A stretch of 64,000 nucleotides of DNA from assembly GCA_045113315.1 (NCBI GenBank), contig JBGUIX010000006.1, forward strand, positions 186,001 through 250,000, written 5' to 3'. The position numbers and the translations under genes were made by a program. Origin of the DNA: RUG13091 sp045113315. Its GTDB lineage: Bacteria; Bacillota_I; Bacilli_A; RFN20; CAG-826. Of the stretch, positions 27,207-34,792 are shown piece after piece (position 1 is the stretch's first letter; each line of letters starts with the position of its first letter). The notes under the pieces are model-generated. The model did no database searches, was not told the origin of the DNA, and saw only the letters and a program-made list of their open reading frames with translations.

Positions 27207-27233
27207 ACCTATACATATGTATAGGTTTTTTTA
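27207..27233 (+). terminator. Terminator after plsY (perfect palindrome)
   Basis: 20-bp perfect palindrome of arms ACCTATACAT / ATGTATAGGT followed by seven T. Confidence 0.85.
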
Positions 27234-27407
27234 TTTTATTATAAATCAAACAACTGATATTTCATTGTAATTATAACTTAATTATTGGGGTGTCATCATG
27301 AAAAACTTTATAACTTATTTTAGATAACCTTCATTTGTATATGCTCTAATTACTTTTTTAGCCGATTTTATGCCTCATTTTGCTTTATATGATAAACCCC
27401 TTAAAGC

Positions 27408-27460
27408 AAAGAAAAAGACGCCTAAGCGTCCTTAAAAGAAAAGCACCATTTCTGGCGCTT
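27408..27460 (-). terminator. Tandem terminators after efp-yneF
   Basis: Read on the minus strand: AGCGCC / GGTGCT hairpin with TTTTCTTTT, then immediately GACGC-TTAG-GCGTC with TTTTTCTTT. Two terminators in series protect plsY's region from read-through. Confidence 0.8.
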
Positions 27461-27464
27461 AAAC

Positions 27465-27695
27465 TTATTGCTTGTTCATGTTCCTCATGATTTCGCGAAT
27501 TTGTTTTTCGCTTGGTGTTCTACCCATTTGAGCGAACATTACACGAATCATCTTTTCGTTAACTGGAGGATTCTTTTGTAATTGTTTTTTGAAGAACCAT
27601 CTGGCTCCAAAGAAACCGATTACTAATCCTGCGATTAATAAGCCGATTAAGGTAAAGACGAAACCGGCTGTATCCATTTCTATGAAAGCTAACAT
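27465..27695 (-). CDS. yneF: YneF-family small membrane protein
   Basis: 76 residues, UPF0154. One N-terminal membrane helix (about residues 10-32, GFVFTLIGLLIAGLVIGFFG) is followed by a basic cytoplasmic segment with the family signature NEKMIRVMFAQMGRTPSEKQIREIMRNM. Function unknown in the family. It lies 19 nt after efp and before two tandem terminators, so it is cotranscribed with efp. AAGGAGAT precedes the start. Confidence 0.88.
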   Translation of the reverse strand: MLAFIEMDTAGFVFTLIGLLIAGLVIGFFGARWFFKKQLQKNPPVNEKMIRVMFAQMGRTPSEKQIREIMRNMNKQ

Positions 27696-27714
27696 ATCTT
27701 TGATCTCCTTTTAA

Positions 27715-28272
27715 TTAGGCTCTGCTGTCATATTCACCGTTATCGGTGCGGACAAGAACTGTTTCTCCTTCGGAGATGAATAAAGGAACACGGACTGTGA
27801 TACCAGTTTCTAATTTAGCTTCTTTGGTTGCTTTGTTGACTGTGTCACCACGAACCGCTGGTTCGCATTCCACGATCTTTAAAGCCACTTTAGCAGGTAA
27901 GTTAACGTCTAAGACTTCACCTTCATAGGAAGTGATTTCGACAACTTCATCGCCCTTTAAGAATTTGCTTTCCCATTCTAAACGGCTCTTTGCGATTTCG
28001 ATTTGTTCGTAGGTTTCTTGATCCATGAACACTAAGAAATCACCAGAATCGTATAAATATTGCATAGCTTTCTTATCAAGACGGATGTTTTCAATGGCGT
28101 AGCCACTGTTACGAGATATTTCGGTAACACTACCTGTTCTCATGTTTTTCACTTTGACAGAAGCCACCATTTTTCTCATCGCGGTTTTATTTAATAAAAT
28201 ATCTAAAACTTTGTAGATGTTGCCTTCTTCAATAAAATAGTTTCCTGGTCTTAATTCTGTAACATTAATCAT
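27715..28272 (-). CDS. efp: Elongation factor P with atypical tip loop
   Basis: 185 residues, three-domain EF-P that relieves ribosome stalling at polyproline. N-terminal MINVTELRPGNYFI, middle NIRLDKKAMQYLYDSGDFLVFMD, and C-terminal LETGITVRVPLFISEGE match the family. The domain-I loop that normally reads KPGKG and carries the modified Lys/Arg is NKTAMRKM here (residues 28-35); by ungapped alignment Met32 replaces the modified residue, with Arg33 and Lys34 next to it. Hence modification may be absent or different. Start preceded by AAAGGGG; the promoter lies inside a TTTGATAT palindrome. Confidence 0.92.
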   Translation of the reverse strand: MINVTELRPGNYFIEEGNIYKVLDILLNKTAMRKMVASVKVKNMRTGSVTEISRNSGYAIENIRLDKKAMQYLYDSGDFLVFMDQETYEQIEIAKSRLEWESKFLKGDEVVEITSYEGEVLDVNLPAKVALKIVECEPAVRGDTVNKATKEAKLETGITVRVPLFISEGETVLVRTDNGEYDSRA

Positions 28273-28303
28273 GTTGTTTTGACCCCTTTCTTTTGAAATT
28301 TCA

Positions 28304-28320
28304 TTTGATATTATATCAAA
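28304..28320 (-). promoter_or_regulatory. Palindrome overlapping the efp -10 box
   Basis: 17-bp palindrome with arms TTTGATAT / ATATCAAA sharing a central base. The minus-strand TATAAT (28315-28310) lies at its centre. It could be an operator or simply an AT-rich promoter core. Confidence 0.4.
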
Positions 28321-28323
28321 ATA

Positions 28324-28959
28324 TTATTTTTTCACAAATCCATAATTTATACGTTCATGTTTTATGGTTGTGGTTTCGTTATGTCCTGGATAGACTATTG
28401 TCTCCTCTGGAAGAGATAAAATCTTATTCATAGAACTTTTAAATAAATCCGGATTAGATCCTGGAAAATCCATTCTTCCGTAGCTATCTTTGAATAAACT
28501 ATCTCCAGAAATTAAAGCATTATTATCTTTTAGATAAAACACCACTGATCCTTCAGAGTGATATGGCGTGTGGATGACTTTGATATCACCATCTATGAGC
28601 TTTAATATTTCGCCATCTTTTAGCGGTTTAGTTTGGATGTTTAAAATTACATCTTTACGAGAGAATCTTTCTGAACCATTAAAATGTGGGTCGGTTAAAT
28701 ATTTTTTATCTTTTTCATTTATATAGACATCAACCGGGTATTCTTTAAGGATATTTTCAATACCTCTAATATGGTCAAAATGACCATGAGTTAATAAGAT
28801 GGCTTTTAAATGTAATTCGTTTTCTTTAATAAAATCTACGATACCTGAATAATCTTTTCCGGGATCAATAACTACGCAGCTATCTTTATCATCCACTAAA
28901 AGATAGGTATTAGCGTATAACTCAAGATTGGAACAGTAAGTAAATGGGATAATTTTCAT
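28324..28959 (-). CDS. MBL-fold hydrolase (glyoxalase II-like)
   Basis: 211 residues, metallo-beta-lactamase fold. Metal motif THGHFDHIRGIE at about 60-70, later TPYHSEGSVVFYL, SGDSLF and a closing PGHNETTTIKHE, the pattern of glyoxalase II-like hydrolases (YqgX group in Bacillus). Residues for two metals are all present. Substrate is probably a thioester such as S-lactoyl adduct but is not determinable. No Shine-Dalgarno is seen; it follows the rpmG terminator by only a few bases. efp is downstream with its own promoter. Confidence 0.88.
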   Translation of the reverse strand: MKIIPFTYCSNLELYANTYLLVDDKDSCVVIDPGKDYSGIVDFIKENELHLKAILLTHGHFDHIRGIENILKEYPVDVYINEKDKKYLTDPHFNGSERFSRKDVILNIQTKPLKDGEILKLIDGDIKVIHTPYHSEGSVVFYLKDNNALISGDSLFKDSYGRMDFPGSNPDLFKSSMNKILSLPEETIVYPGHNETTTIKHERINYGFVKK

Positions 28960-28970
28960 ATTTCAAATAA

Positions 28971-28993
28971 GAAAAAAATAGGCACAGCCTATT
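28971..28993 (-). terminator. Intrinsic terminator after rpmG
   Basis: Minus strand AATAGGC / GCCTATT stem with 3-nt loop and a run of seven T; the stem takes in the end of the rpmG stop codon. Confidence 0.85.
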
Positions 28994-29159
28994 ATTTCTT
29001 CTTCTCACGATGAAGTGTCATCTTTTTACAACGTGGGCAGTATTTCTTTAATTCAAGACGCTCAGCGTGATGTTTTTTATTCTTCGATGTGAGATAGTTT
29101 TCTTCACCACATTCGGTGCATTTTAATGTTAATGAGATACGATCTTCTTTTTTCGCCAT
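28992..29159 (-). CDS. rpmG: 50S ribosomal protein L33
   Basis: 55 residues, easily overlooked because of its size. Translation starts MAKKEDRISLTLKCTECG and ends CPRCKKMTLHREKKK. Two CxxC pairs (residues 14/17 and 41/44) make it the zinc-binding L33 form. The ATG has AAGGAG about 9 nt upstream and a TATAAT box further up, in the region divergent from ispG. A terminator overlaps its stop. Zinc-free L33 paralogues used under zinc limitation lack these Cys, so this is the zinc-replete copy. Confidence 0.95.
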   Translation of the reverse strand: MAKKEDRISLTLKCTECGEENYLTSKNKKHHAERLELKKYCPRCKKMTLHREKKK

Positions 29160-29248
29160 AGACTACAATCTCCTTGATAGCGTTAATTATATTATCATTT
29201 CTATTTCATTATGAAAAGTATAATTTTTAAGTGTTTTTTATAGCCAAG

Positions 29249-29257
29249 TGGTATAAT
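29249..29257 (+). promoter_or_regulatory. Extended -10, leaderless promoter of ispG
   Basis: TGG followed by TATAAT (29252-29257), an extended -10 element with no good -35. The ATG is 6 nt later, so the message should start at or next to the start codon. Confidence 0.68.
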
Positions 29258-29263
29258 GACGCC

Positions 29264-30316
29264 ATGAGAAATAGAAAAGACACAAAACAAGTCCATATCA
29301 AAGATATAAAACTCGGTGGACAAGATAAAGTTCTGATTCAATCGATGTGCAATATTAAGACTGAAAACTACCCTGAAGTTATCAAACAGATTAATGAATG
29401 CGCCGCTCTTGGTGCTGACTTAATGCGTGTCTCTGTTATGGATGAAAAAGATGCTTTAGCGATTAAAGAAATTAAAAAAGGTATAAAAATACCTTTAGTT
29501 GCAGATATTCACTTTGACTATCGTTTAGCGTTACTCGCTATGGAAAACGGTGTTGATAAAGTGAGAATCAATCCAGGCAATATTGGTTCTATTGAAAATG
29601 TCAAAAAAGTTGTTGATATGGCCAAAGAAAAACACATCCCAATTAGAATTGGGGTTAATTCTGGCTCTTTAGATAAAGAAATACATGACTACTCTACTGA
29701 GTATACCGCCTCTAAACTTGTTGAATCAGCTGCTAAGCACGTGAAGATATTAGAAGATTTAGGCTTTTATGACATCGTCATATCTTTAAAAGGTAGCGAT
29801 GTTAGAGAAACCGTCGCCGCTTATCGTTTGGCAAGTGAAAAATTCCCTTATCCATTGCACCTTGGTATTACTGAAGCGGGATTTAAAGAGATTTCCGTTA
29901 TTAGATCAACAGCGGGTTTAGCCCCATTATTATTAGATGGTATCGGAGATACAATCCGTATTTCTATCTCTGGAGATCCAAGGGATGAAGTCATTGCCGC
30001 GAAAAGACTTTTACACGACTGTGGACTTTATAAAAATTATCCAACCATCGTGGCTTGCCCAACTTGTGGAAGAACCCAAGTTGATGTTCAGGCTTTAGCG
30101 AGAAAAGTTATGGATTATTTAGAAACTATCAATAAACCAATCCATGTTGCGGTTATGGGTTGTATAGTTAATGGCCCCGGAGAAGCTAAAAACGCTGACA
30201 TCGGAATTGCCGGTGGAAACCATGAATATGTTATCTTTAAAAAAGATAAAGTCATTAAAAAAGTCCCAGAAGCTATCGCCTTTGAGACCCTTAAAGAAGA
30301 AATTGATAAGTTCTAG
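29264..30316 (+). CDS. ispG: 4-hydroxy-3-methylbut-2-enyl diphosphate synthase
   Basis: 350 residues, Fe-S enzyme of the MEP pathway turning MEcPP into HMBPP, the substrate of IspH (also here). N-terminal barrel: QSMCNIKTEN, ADIHFDYRLALLA, VRINPGNIG; C-terminal Fe-S domain: ACPTCGRTQVD and VMGCIVNGPGEAKNADIGI carry the three cluster Cys. The ATG at 29264 was chosen since a -10 box ends 6 nt upstream; a longer version would start inside the promoter. Its TAG stop overlaps the stop of nfo on the other strand through a CTAG palindrome. Confidence 0.95.
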   Translation: MRNRKDTKQVHIKDIKLGGQDKVLIQSMCNIKTENYPEVIKQINECAALGADLMRVSVMDEKDALAIKEIKKGIKIPLVADIHFDYRLALLAMENGVDKVRINPGNIGSIENVKKVVDMAKEKHIPIRIGVNSGSLDKEIHDYSTEYTASKLVESAAKHVKILEDLGFYDIVISLKGSDVRETVAAYRLASEKFPYPLHLGITEAGFKEISVIRSTAGLAPLLLDGIGDTIRISISGDPRDEVIAAKRLLHDCGLYKNYPTIVACPTCGRTQVDVQALARKVMDYLETINKPIHVAVMGCIVNGPGEAKNADIGIAGGNHEYVIFKKDKVIKKVPEAIAFETLKEEIDKF

Positions 30317-31203
30317 AAAAATTTCTCTCTCCAACCTTCGATATATTTACCACTCTTCAGCATTTCAATCTCTTGCTTATAGGGTGGTTTTTCATTGATA
30401 TATGGAGTTTCTAATACCTTTGGTATTCCGTTTAATAATGGGTGATGAGCGTATTTATACATCGTTTCATATCCGATATAACCATAACCCATGTTTTCGT
30501 GTCTATCTTTATGCGCGCCACGAACATTCTTGCTGTCATTTAAGTGAACCACTAATAAGCGATCCAAACCAATGACGCGGTCAAACTCTTTTAAGACACC
30601 ATCAACGTCGTGGACATCATATCCAGCATCAGATATATGGCATGTATCTAAGCAGACACCTAATCTATCTTTATATTTGCATTTATCAATAATCGTTTTG
30701 ATCTGTTCAAAGGTAATGCCGATTTCTGTCCCTTTGCCCGCCATAGTTTCTAAAGCTATTTTTACATCACTATTATCTTTAGATAATACGATATCAAGAC
30801 ATTCCGCTAAATTATCAATAGCGACATCATAACCTTGTGAAACATGAGCGCCTGGATGGAGAACTAAAATCTTACATCCGAATCCAGCGGTTCTTTCAAG
30901 TTCGCTACCAATGACCTTTATTGATAAATCAAATAAATCTTCACGACTTTTGTTGGCTCCATTAATTATGTAAGGTGCATGTACGATGATTTTAGATTCA
31001 TCGATGCCGGCTTCTTTGATGAGCTTTCTGCCTTCCTGAATTTTTAATTCAGACAATGGTTTACGGTACGTATTTTGTGGAGCGCCAGTATAAAACATAA
31101 AAACATTAGAACCATAACTTAACGCTTCCTTCACACTTCCTTCATAGAAATCTGGAGAATTCATTGAGACATGTGAGCCTAATAACAATTTATAATCATC
31201 CAT
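30313..31203 (-). CDS. nfo: Endonuclease IV (AP endonuclease)
   Basis: 296 residues, TIM-barrel zinc enzyme of base-excision repair cutting 5' to abasic sites. Motifs: LGSHVSMN, KILVLHPGAHVSQG, ALETMAGKGTEIG, GVCLDTCHISDAGYD, VVHLNDSKNVRGAHKDRHENMGYGYIG, VLETP. All metal-binding His, Asp and Glu seem present. A GAGGAA ribosome binding site precedes the start; it is divergent from ispH across 53 bp and convergent with ispG, sharing the palindromic stop. Confidence 0.95.
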   Translation of the reverse strand: MDDYKLLLGSHVSMNSPDFYEGSVKEALSYGSNVFMFYTGAPQNTYRKPLSELKIQEGRKLIKEAGIDESKIIVHAPYIINGANKSREDLFDLSIKVIGSELERTAGFGCKILVLHPGAHVSQGYDVAIDNLAECLDIVLSKDNSDVKIALETMAGKGTEIGITFEQIKTIIDKCKYKDRLGVCLDTCHISDAGYDVHDVDGVLKEFDRVIGLDRLLVVHLNDSKNVRGAHKDRHENMGYGYIGYETMYKYAHHPLLNGIPKVLETPYINEKPPYKQEIEMLKSGKYIEGWREKFF

Positions 31204-31256
31204 AAGGTTTATTCCTCTCGTGATATTAACTTATAGTTATGTTATCATAAATAACG

Positions 31257-32102
31257 ATGAAAGTTGAAATCTTAAATCCTAAAGCTTACTGCGCTGGTGT
31301 ATCTAACGCCATCTCTTTAGCCTTAAAAGTTAGAAAATATAACCCTAACAAAGAGGTCTATGTTTTAGGAATGCTTGTTCATAACAACTTTGTTGTTAAA
31401 TCATTAGAAAAACAAGGTATTCAATCTGTTAATAAAATAGAAGATATTCCTGATGGGCAAATTGTTATTTTTTCAGCGCACGGGCACAAAAGAGAACTTG
31501 ATGCCATCGCAAAAGAGAAAAACCTCACTATTTATGATTCAGTTTGTCCAAAAGTTTTGCATAACATTAAATTAATCGAAGAAAACCTAGAAAAAGGCCA
31601 TCAAATTATCTATATTGGGCAAGCAGGTCATCCAGAGGCCGAAGCATGCTTATCGCTTTCAAAGAAAGTGATACTTTATGATAAAAATGTACTAAAAAAC
31701 TACCAATTAATAAATGACGAATCACCTCTTGTGATCAACCAGACAACACTCAATATTTTGGATATAAAAAAGGATCACGAAGACATTTTAAAGGTGTTTC
31801 CGAAAGCTAGAATTGCTGACGAGATTTGTGGCTCCACTAGATTAAGACAAAAAGCGATCACAGATTTATCTACTGATGTAGATTTAATCATTGTTGTGGG
31901 TGATCAAAAATCAAGCAACAGCAAACGTTTATTAGAAATCGCTAGGTCCACTCATCCTCATGTTTCTTCCGTAATGATTTCTGATGCTAGCGAATTAGAT
32001 GTTTCTTTATTGTTAAATAAAAACCACATCGTTATCTCCAGTGGCGCGTCCACTCCTAACGAGATTATTGATGAGGTTTATAATCGTATTATTAATTATT
32101 GA
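31257..32102 (+). CDS. ispH: 4-hydroxy-3-methylbut-2-enyl diphosphate reductase
   Basis: 281 residues, last MEP-pathway enzyme producing IPP and DMAPP. The three Fe-S Cys are in NPKAYCAGVSNAI, DSVCPKV and ADEICGSTRLRQKA; SAHGHK and GQAGHPEAEAC hold substrate His residues, and SSGASTPNEII the C-terminal motif. No ribosome binding site: a TATCAT -10-like box ends 8 nt before ATG, so it seems leaderless. It overlaps the convergent nif3-family gene by 7 nt. An internal TACTAA-N5-TACCAA resembles the intergenic repeats but is coding. Confidence 0.94.
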   Translation: MKVEILNPKAYCAGVSNAISLALKVRKYNPNKEVYVLGMLVHNNFVVKSLEKQGIQSVNKIEDIPDGQIVIFSAHGHKRELDAIAKEKNLTIYDSVCPKVLHNIKLIEENLEKGHQIIYIGQAGHPEAEACLSLSKKVILYDKNVLKNYQLINDESPLVINQTTLNILDIKKDHEDILKVFPKARIADEICGSTRLRQKAITDLSTDVDLIIVVGDQKSSNSKRLLEIARSTHPHVSSVMISDASELDVSLLLNKNHIVISSGASTPNEIIDEVYNRIINY

Positions 32103-32869
32103 ATTACTTTTGGTAATTTTTCATGATCCACAGTCATAATTTCTAACGTTGGATCAAATGATAAGAGAATTTCCTTCATGGTCGGCATGAAGATTTTTTC
32201 TATTTCGTGAGGCATATCTAGATAATTAAATTTCGCATTTACTATGTCTCTACGCACGTGATGAGGGGCATCACCTGAAATATAGATATCGCAACCTTCT
32301 TCTTTTGCTAGACGCCAACCACGAGAGCCTCCTCCACCGATAATACCGACTTTTTTAATCATTTTAGCGCCGCTATTAATCAAAAGAGCATAATCAACAT
32401 TAAATACCGTTTTGGCAAATTTGGCGAATTCTTCGGCCTGTTTTGGAGATTTGAGTTCTCCGATTCTCATCATCATGTCTTTGACGGGTGTATATACATT
32501 CTTTAGCCCTAAGGCTTTAGTTAAAGCATCGTTCATGCCACCTTTACCGGTATCAAAGTTTGTGTGATAGCTATAAACAGGTATTCCTAATTTATCTACT
32601 CGTTCAACGAGTTCGCGTTTGCTCTCATCATATTTTAAGACCCTGGCTCTAGTTCCATAAATAAATGGATGATGGGTGATAATAACATCAGGTTTGAACT
32701 TTTCTACCATAGGTAGTGTTTCCCAGTCCATATCTAAAGATAAGAAAATCTTTTGGACTTTTCCTGGTTTTTTACCAGTCATTAAGCCGACGCGATCATG
32801 ATTAAGCTTAGCGTATCTTTTTGGAAAGCTTTTCGCTAAATTTCTTAAAATTTCATTCATCTCAATCAT
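32096..32869 (-). CDS. Nif3-like dinuclear metal-center protein (YqfO)
   Basis: 257 residues, DUF34/NIF3 family. Metal-ligand patterns are visible: VIITHHPFIYG, YHTNFDTGKGGMNDALTKALGL and, near the end, GDAPHHVRRD with DMPHEIEK. Members are proposed metal-insertion or GTP-cyclohydrolase-related proteins, without agreed function. It lacks the PII-like insert of larger YqfO proteins. Overlaps trmK by 4 nt (ATGA), the standard trmK-yqfO pair downstream of rpoD. Confidence 0.88.
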   Translation of the reverse strand: MIEMNEILRNLAKSFPKRYAKLNHDRVGLMTGKKPGKVQKIFLSLDMDWETLPMVEKFKPDVIITHHPFIYGTRARVLKYDESKRELVERVDKLGIPVYSYHTNFDTGKGGMNDALTKALGLKNVYTPVKDMMMRIGELKSPKQAEEFAKFAKTVFNVDYALLINSGAKMIKKVGIIGGGGSRGWRLAKEEGCDIYISGDAPHHVRRDIVNAKFNYLDMPHEIEKIFMPTMKEILLSFDPTLEIMTVDHEKLPKVIQ

Positions 32870-33528
32870 AAGATGGTTTCAATCCTTTTCTTTTCCGCAT
32901 TTAGTTGTTCAACACGTGATTTAGGCAAATCTTTTTTGGCCAAGATATGGTCTATTTCGACGATGCGGTTTTGATATTTTTCTTTAAAAGCCGTGCTTTT
33001 TTCTTGTCTTAAAATTGGGCCAAATTCCAAATCTTTATCGCCATAGAAAGCGATGTCAGCGCGAATAAATTTAATGATTTCATAGAAAACATCATCTTCT
33101 CTAACCATCTTTTCATCCGCGATTATGAAACCCATTTTTGATATTTCATCTCTCACTTTTGGGATAGCGTTATGGGCATCCACGATTAAAGTTTGAATTT
33201 GTTTTAATTGTCTTGGACTATCTTTTAATATCTTAATGATATTATTTCCACCCATTCCAGCGATAATCACTGTGTGGACTCCGCTTGGAAGGTCTTTTAT
33301 ACCATCGCTAAAAAGAGGGACAACATCATCTAATAAGTCTTTTTCTTTTAAAGCTTTTACTAAACGATTATATGGGCCTTTTTTGTTTTCGACAGCGTAA
33401 CCATGTTCGATAATTCCACCTTCAAATAAGGCGATCATTAATTTACCATGATCCGCGCCGATATCAGCAGCGGTTCCTTTAGGAACCATCTTATAGATGG
33501 CTTTTAGTCTTTCGGAAAGATATTCCAT
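32866..33528 (-). CDS. trmK: tRNA (adenine(22)-N1)-methyltransferase TrmK
   Basis: 220 residues, SAM-dependent methyltransferase making m1A22 in tRNA. Rossmann motif VPKGTAADIGADHGKLMIALFEGG near residues 14-40, with AVENKKGPYNRL, LFSDGIKDLP and VIIAGMGGNNIIKIL following. C-terminal coiled coil helix is Lys/Glu rich. It begins on the final base of the rpoD stop (TAATG) and ends by overlapping the Nif3-like gene, so the three are translationally coupled. Confidence 0.93.
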   Translation of the reverse strand: MEYLSERLKAIYKMVPKGTAADIGADHGKLMIALFEGGIIEHGYAVENKKGPYNRLVKALKEKDLLDDVVPLFSDGIKDLPSGVHTVIIAGMGGNNIIKILKDSPRQLKQIQTLIVDAHNAIPKVRDEISKMGFIIADEKMVREDDVFYEIIKFIRADIAFYGDKDLEFGPILRQEKSTAFKEKYQNRIVEIDHILAKKDLPKSRVEQLNAEKKRIETIL

Positions 33529-34790
33529 TATAGTTTTTCCTTATAATCTCCAAGTCTCTTACTACGGGTTGGATGTCTTAACTTTTTGATAGCTTTGGCT
33601 TCAATCTGTCTAATACGTTCACGAGTAACACCGAAAACTTTACCAACTTCCTCTAAGGTTTTTGGGCAGTGGTCATCTAAACCGTATCTAAGTCTAATGA
33701 CTCTTTCTTCACGATCGTTTAAATCTTTAAGAATTGAATACAATTCTTCTTTTAATAATTGTCTTGTGGTGTAATCCACTGGTGATTCGCTTTCTTTATC
33801 TTCGATAAAATCGCCGAGATGTGAATCATCTTCTTCACCGATTGGGGTTTCAAGAGAAACTGGTTCAAGAGCGATTCTTTTGATTTCACCCACTCTTTTT
33901 GGAGTTAATTCTCCACCCATCGCATCAGAGATTTCTTCATCTGTGGGTTGACGACCTAATTCTTGAATCAGTTGTCTTTCCACTTTTGTCATCTTATTGA
34001 TGGTTTCAACCATGTGAACTGGAATACGAATGGTTCTAGCTTGGTCTGCAATCGCTCTAGCGATAGCTTGTCTAATCCACCATGTCGCATAAGTTGAAAA
34101 CTTATAACCTTTTGTGTAGTCGAATTTATCGACGGCTTTCATTAAGCCGAGGTTACCTTCTTGGATTAAATCTAAGAATTGCATACCACGGCCGACATAA
34201 TGCTTGGCCATGTTAACCACTAAACGTAAGTTACAGTTGATTAATCTTTGTTTAGCTTCTTGATCACCTTCAAGAATCTTTTTGGCTAAAATTGGCTCTT
34301 CCTCTGGCTTTAATAAATCGTATTTACCAATTTCTTTAAGATACATCTTCACGGAGTCGTTAACTCTGACTTCGCTACCTAATGTTAAATCGAGGTTATC
34401 GATATCGATATCTTCTGCTTCTTCATCCTCTCCGTCTTCTTCGAAGAAATCATCGTCATCATCTTCAGAGAAGTTCATCTTGGATTCATCGAACTCTTCT
34501 TCCTTTTCATCTTCTTCATCTTCTTCGTCTTCATTGACGACCTTAACGTTGTTATCAGCAAAGAAAGCAATTAATTCGTCAATTGCGTTATCATCTAACT
34601 CGTAATTATTTAATGCATCATATATTTCACTCTGGGCGATAAAGCCGTCTTTTTTACTCTTTTTTAAAAGAGTCTTCTCAATTTCCTCTAAAGTCTTGAT
34701 ATCCTCTGGGGGCAAATTACTTTTAGGGGCTTTTGCTTTTTTCTCTTTTGCGGCTTTTGGGGCTTCTTTTACTTCTTTCTTTCTAGCCAT
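33528..34790 (-). CDS. rpoD: Primary sigma factor (sigma-A/RpoD)
   Basis: 420 residues. Lys/Ala-rich start, then region 1.1-like helix, a very acidic stretch (about residues 95-135, dominated by Asp/Glu), and regions 1.2-4: SVKMYLKEIGKYDLLKPEEE, NLRLVVNMAKHYVGRGM (2.1-2.2), FSTYATWWIRQAIARAIAD (2.3-2.4), and LEEVGKVFGVTRERIRQIE (4.2). The second of two nearby ATGs (34790) is preferred: AGGAG is 8 nt from it, but only 2 nt from the first. It overlaps nothing but sits 2 nt after the dnaG stop in the glyS-dnaG-rpoD-trmK unit. It should recognise the TTGACA/TATAAT promoters listed here. Confidence 0.96.
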   Translation of the reverse strand: MARKKEVKEAPKAAKEKKAKAPKSNLPPEDIKTLEEIEKTLLKKSKKDGFIAQSEIYDALNNYELDDNAIDELIAFFADNNVKVVNEDEEDEEDEKEEEFDESKMNFSEDDDDDFFEEDGEDEEAEDIDIDNLDLTLGSEVRVNDSVKMYLKEIGKYDLLKPEEEPILAKKILEGDQEAKQRLINCNLRLVVNMAKHYVGRGMQFLDLIQEGNLGLMKAVDKFDYTKGYKFSTYATWWIRQAIARAIADQARTIRIPVHMVETINKMTKVERQLIQELGRQPTDEEISDAMGGELTPKRVGEIKRIALEPVSLETPIGEEDDSHLGDFIEDKESESPVDYTTRQLLKEELYSILKDLNDREERVIRLRYGLDDHCPKTLEEVGKVFGVTRERIRQIEAKAIKKLRHPTRSKRLGDYKEKL

Positions 34791-34792
34791 AA

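Noticed and set aside
27298..27435. Possible small broken gene: ATG with GGGGTG upstream, nine codons, an in-frame TAA, then 35 open codons
   Set aside because: Its 3' end consists of the tandem terminators of efp-yneF on the other strand, and no family is recognised. The open stretch is short enough to be chance.
31690..31706. TACTAA-N5-TACCAA inside ispH, like the intergenic repeat
   Set aside because: It encodes a normal part of IspH and has a mismatch; kept out of the count.
34282..34605. Ser-rich 107-codon open frame opposite rpoD
   Set aside because: It is the complement of the acidic Asp/Glu stretch of sigma-A, which gives poly-Ser; not a gene.
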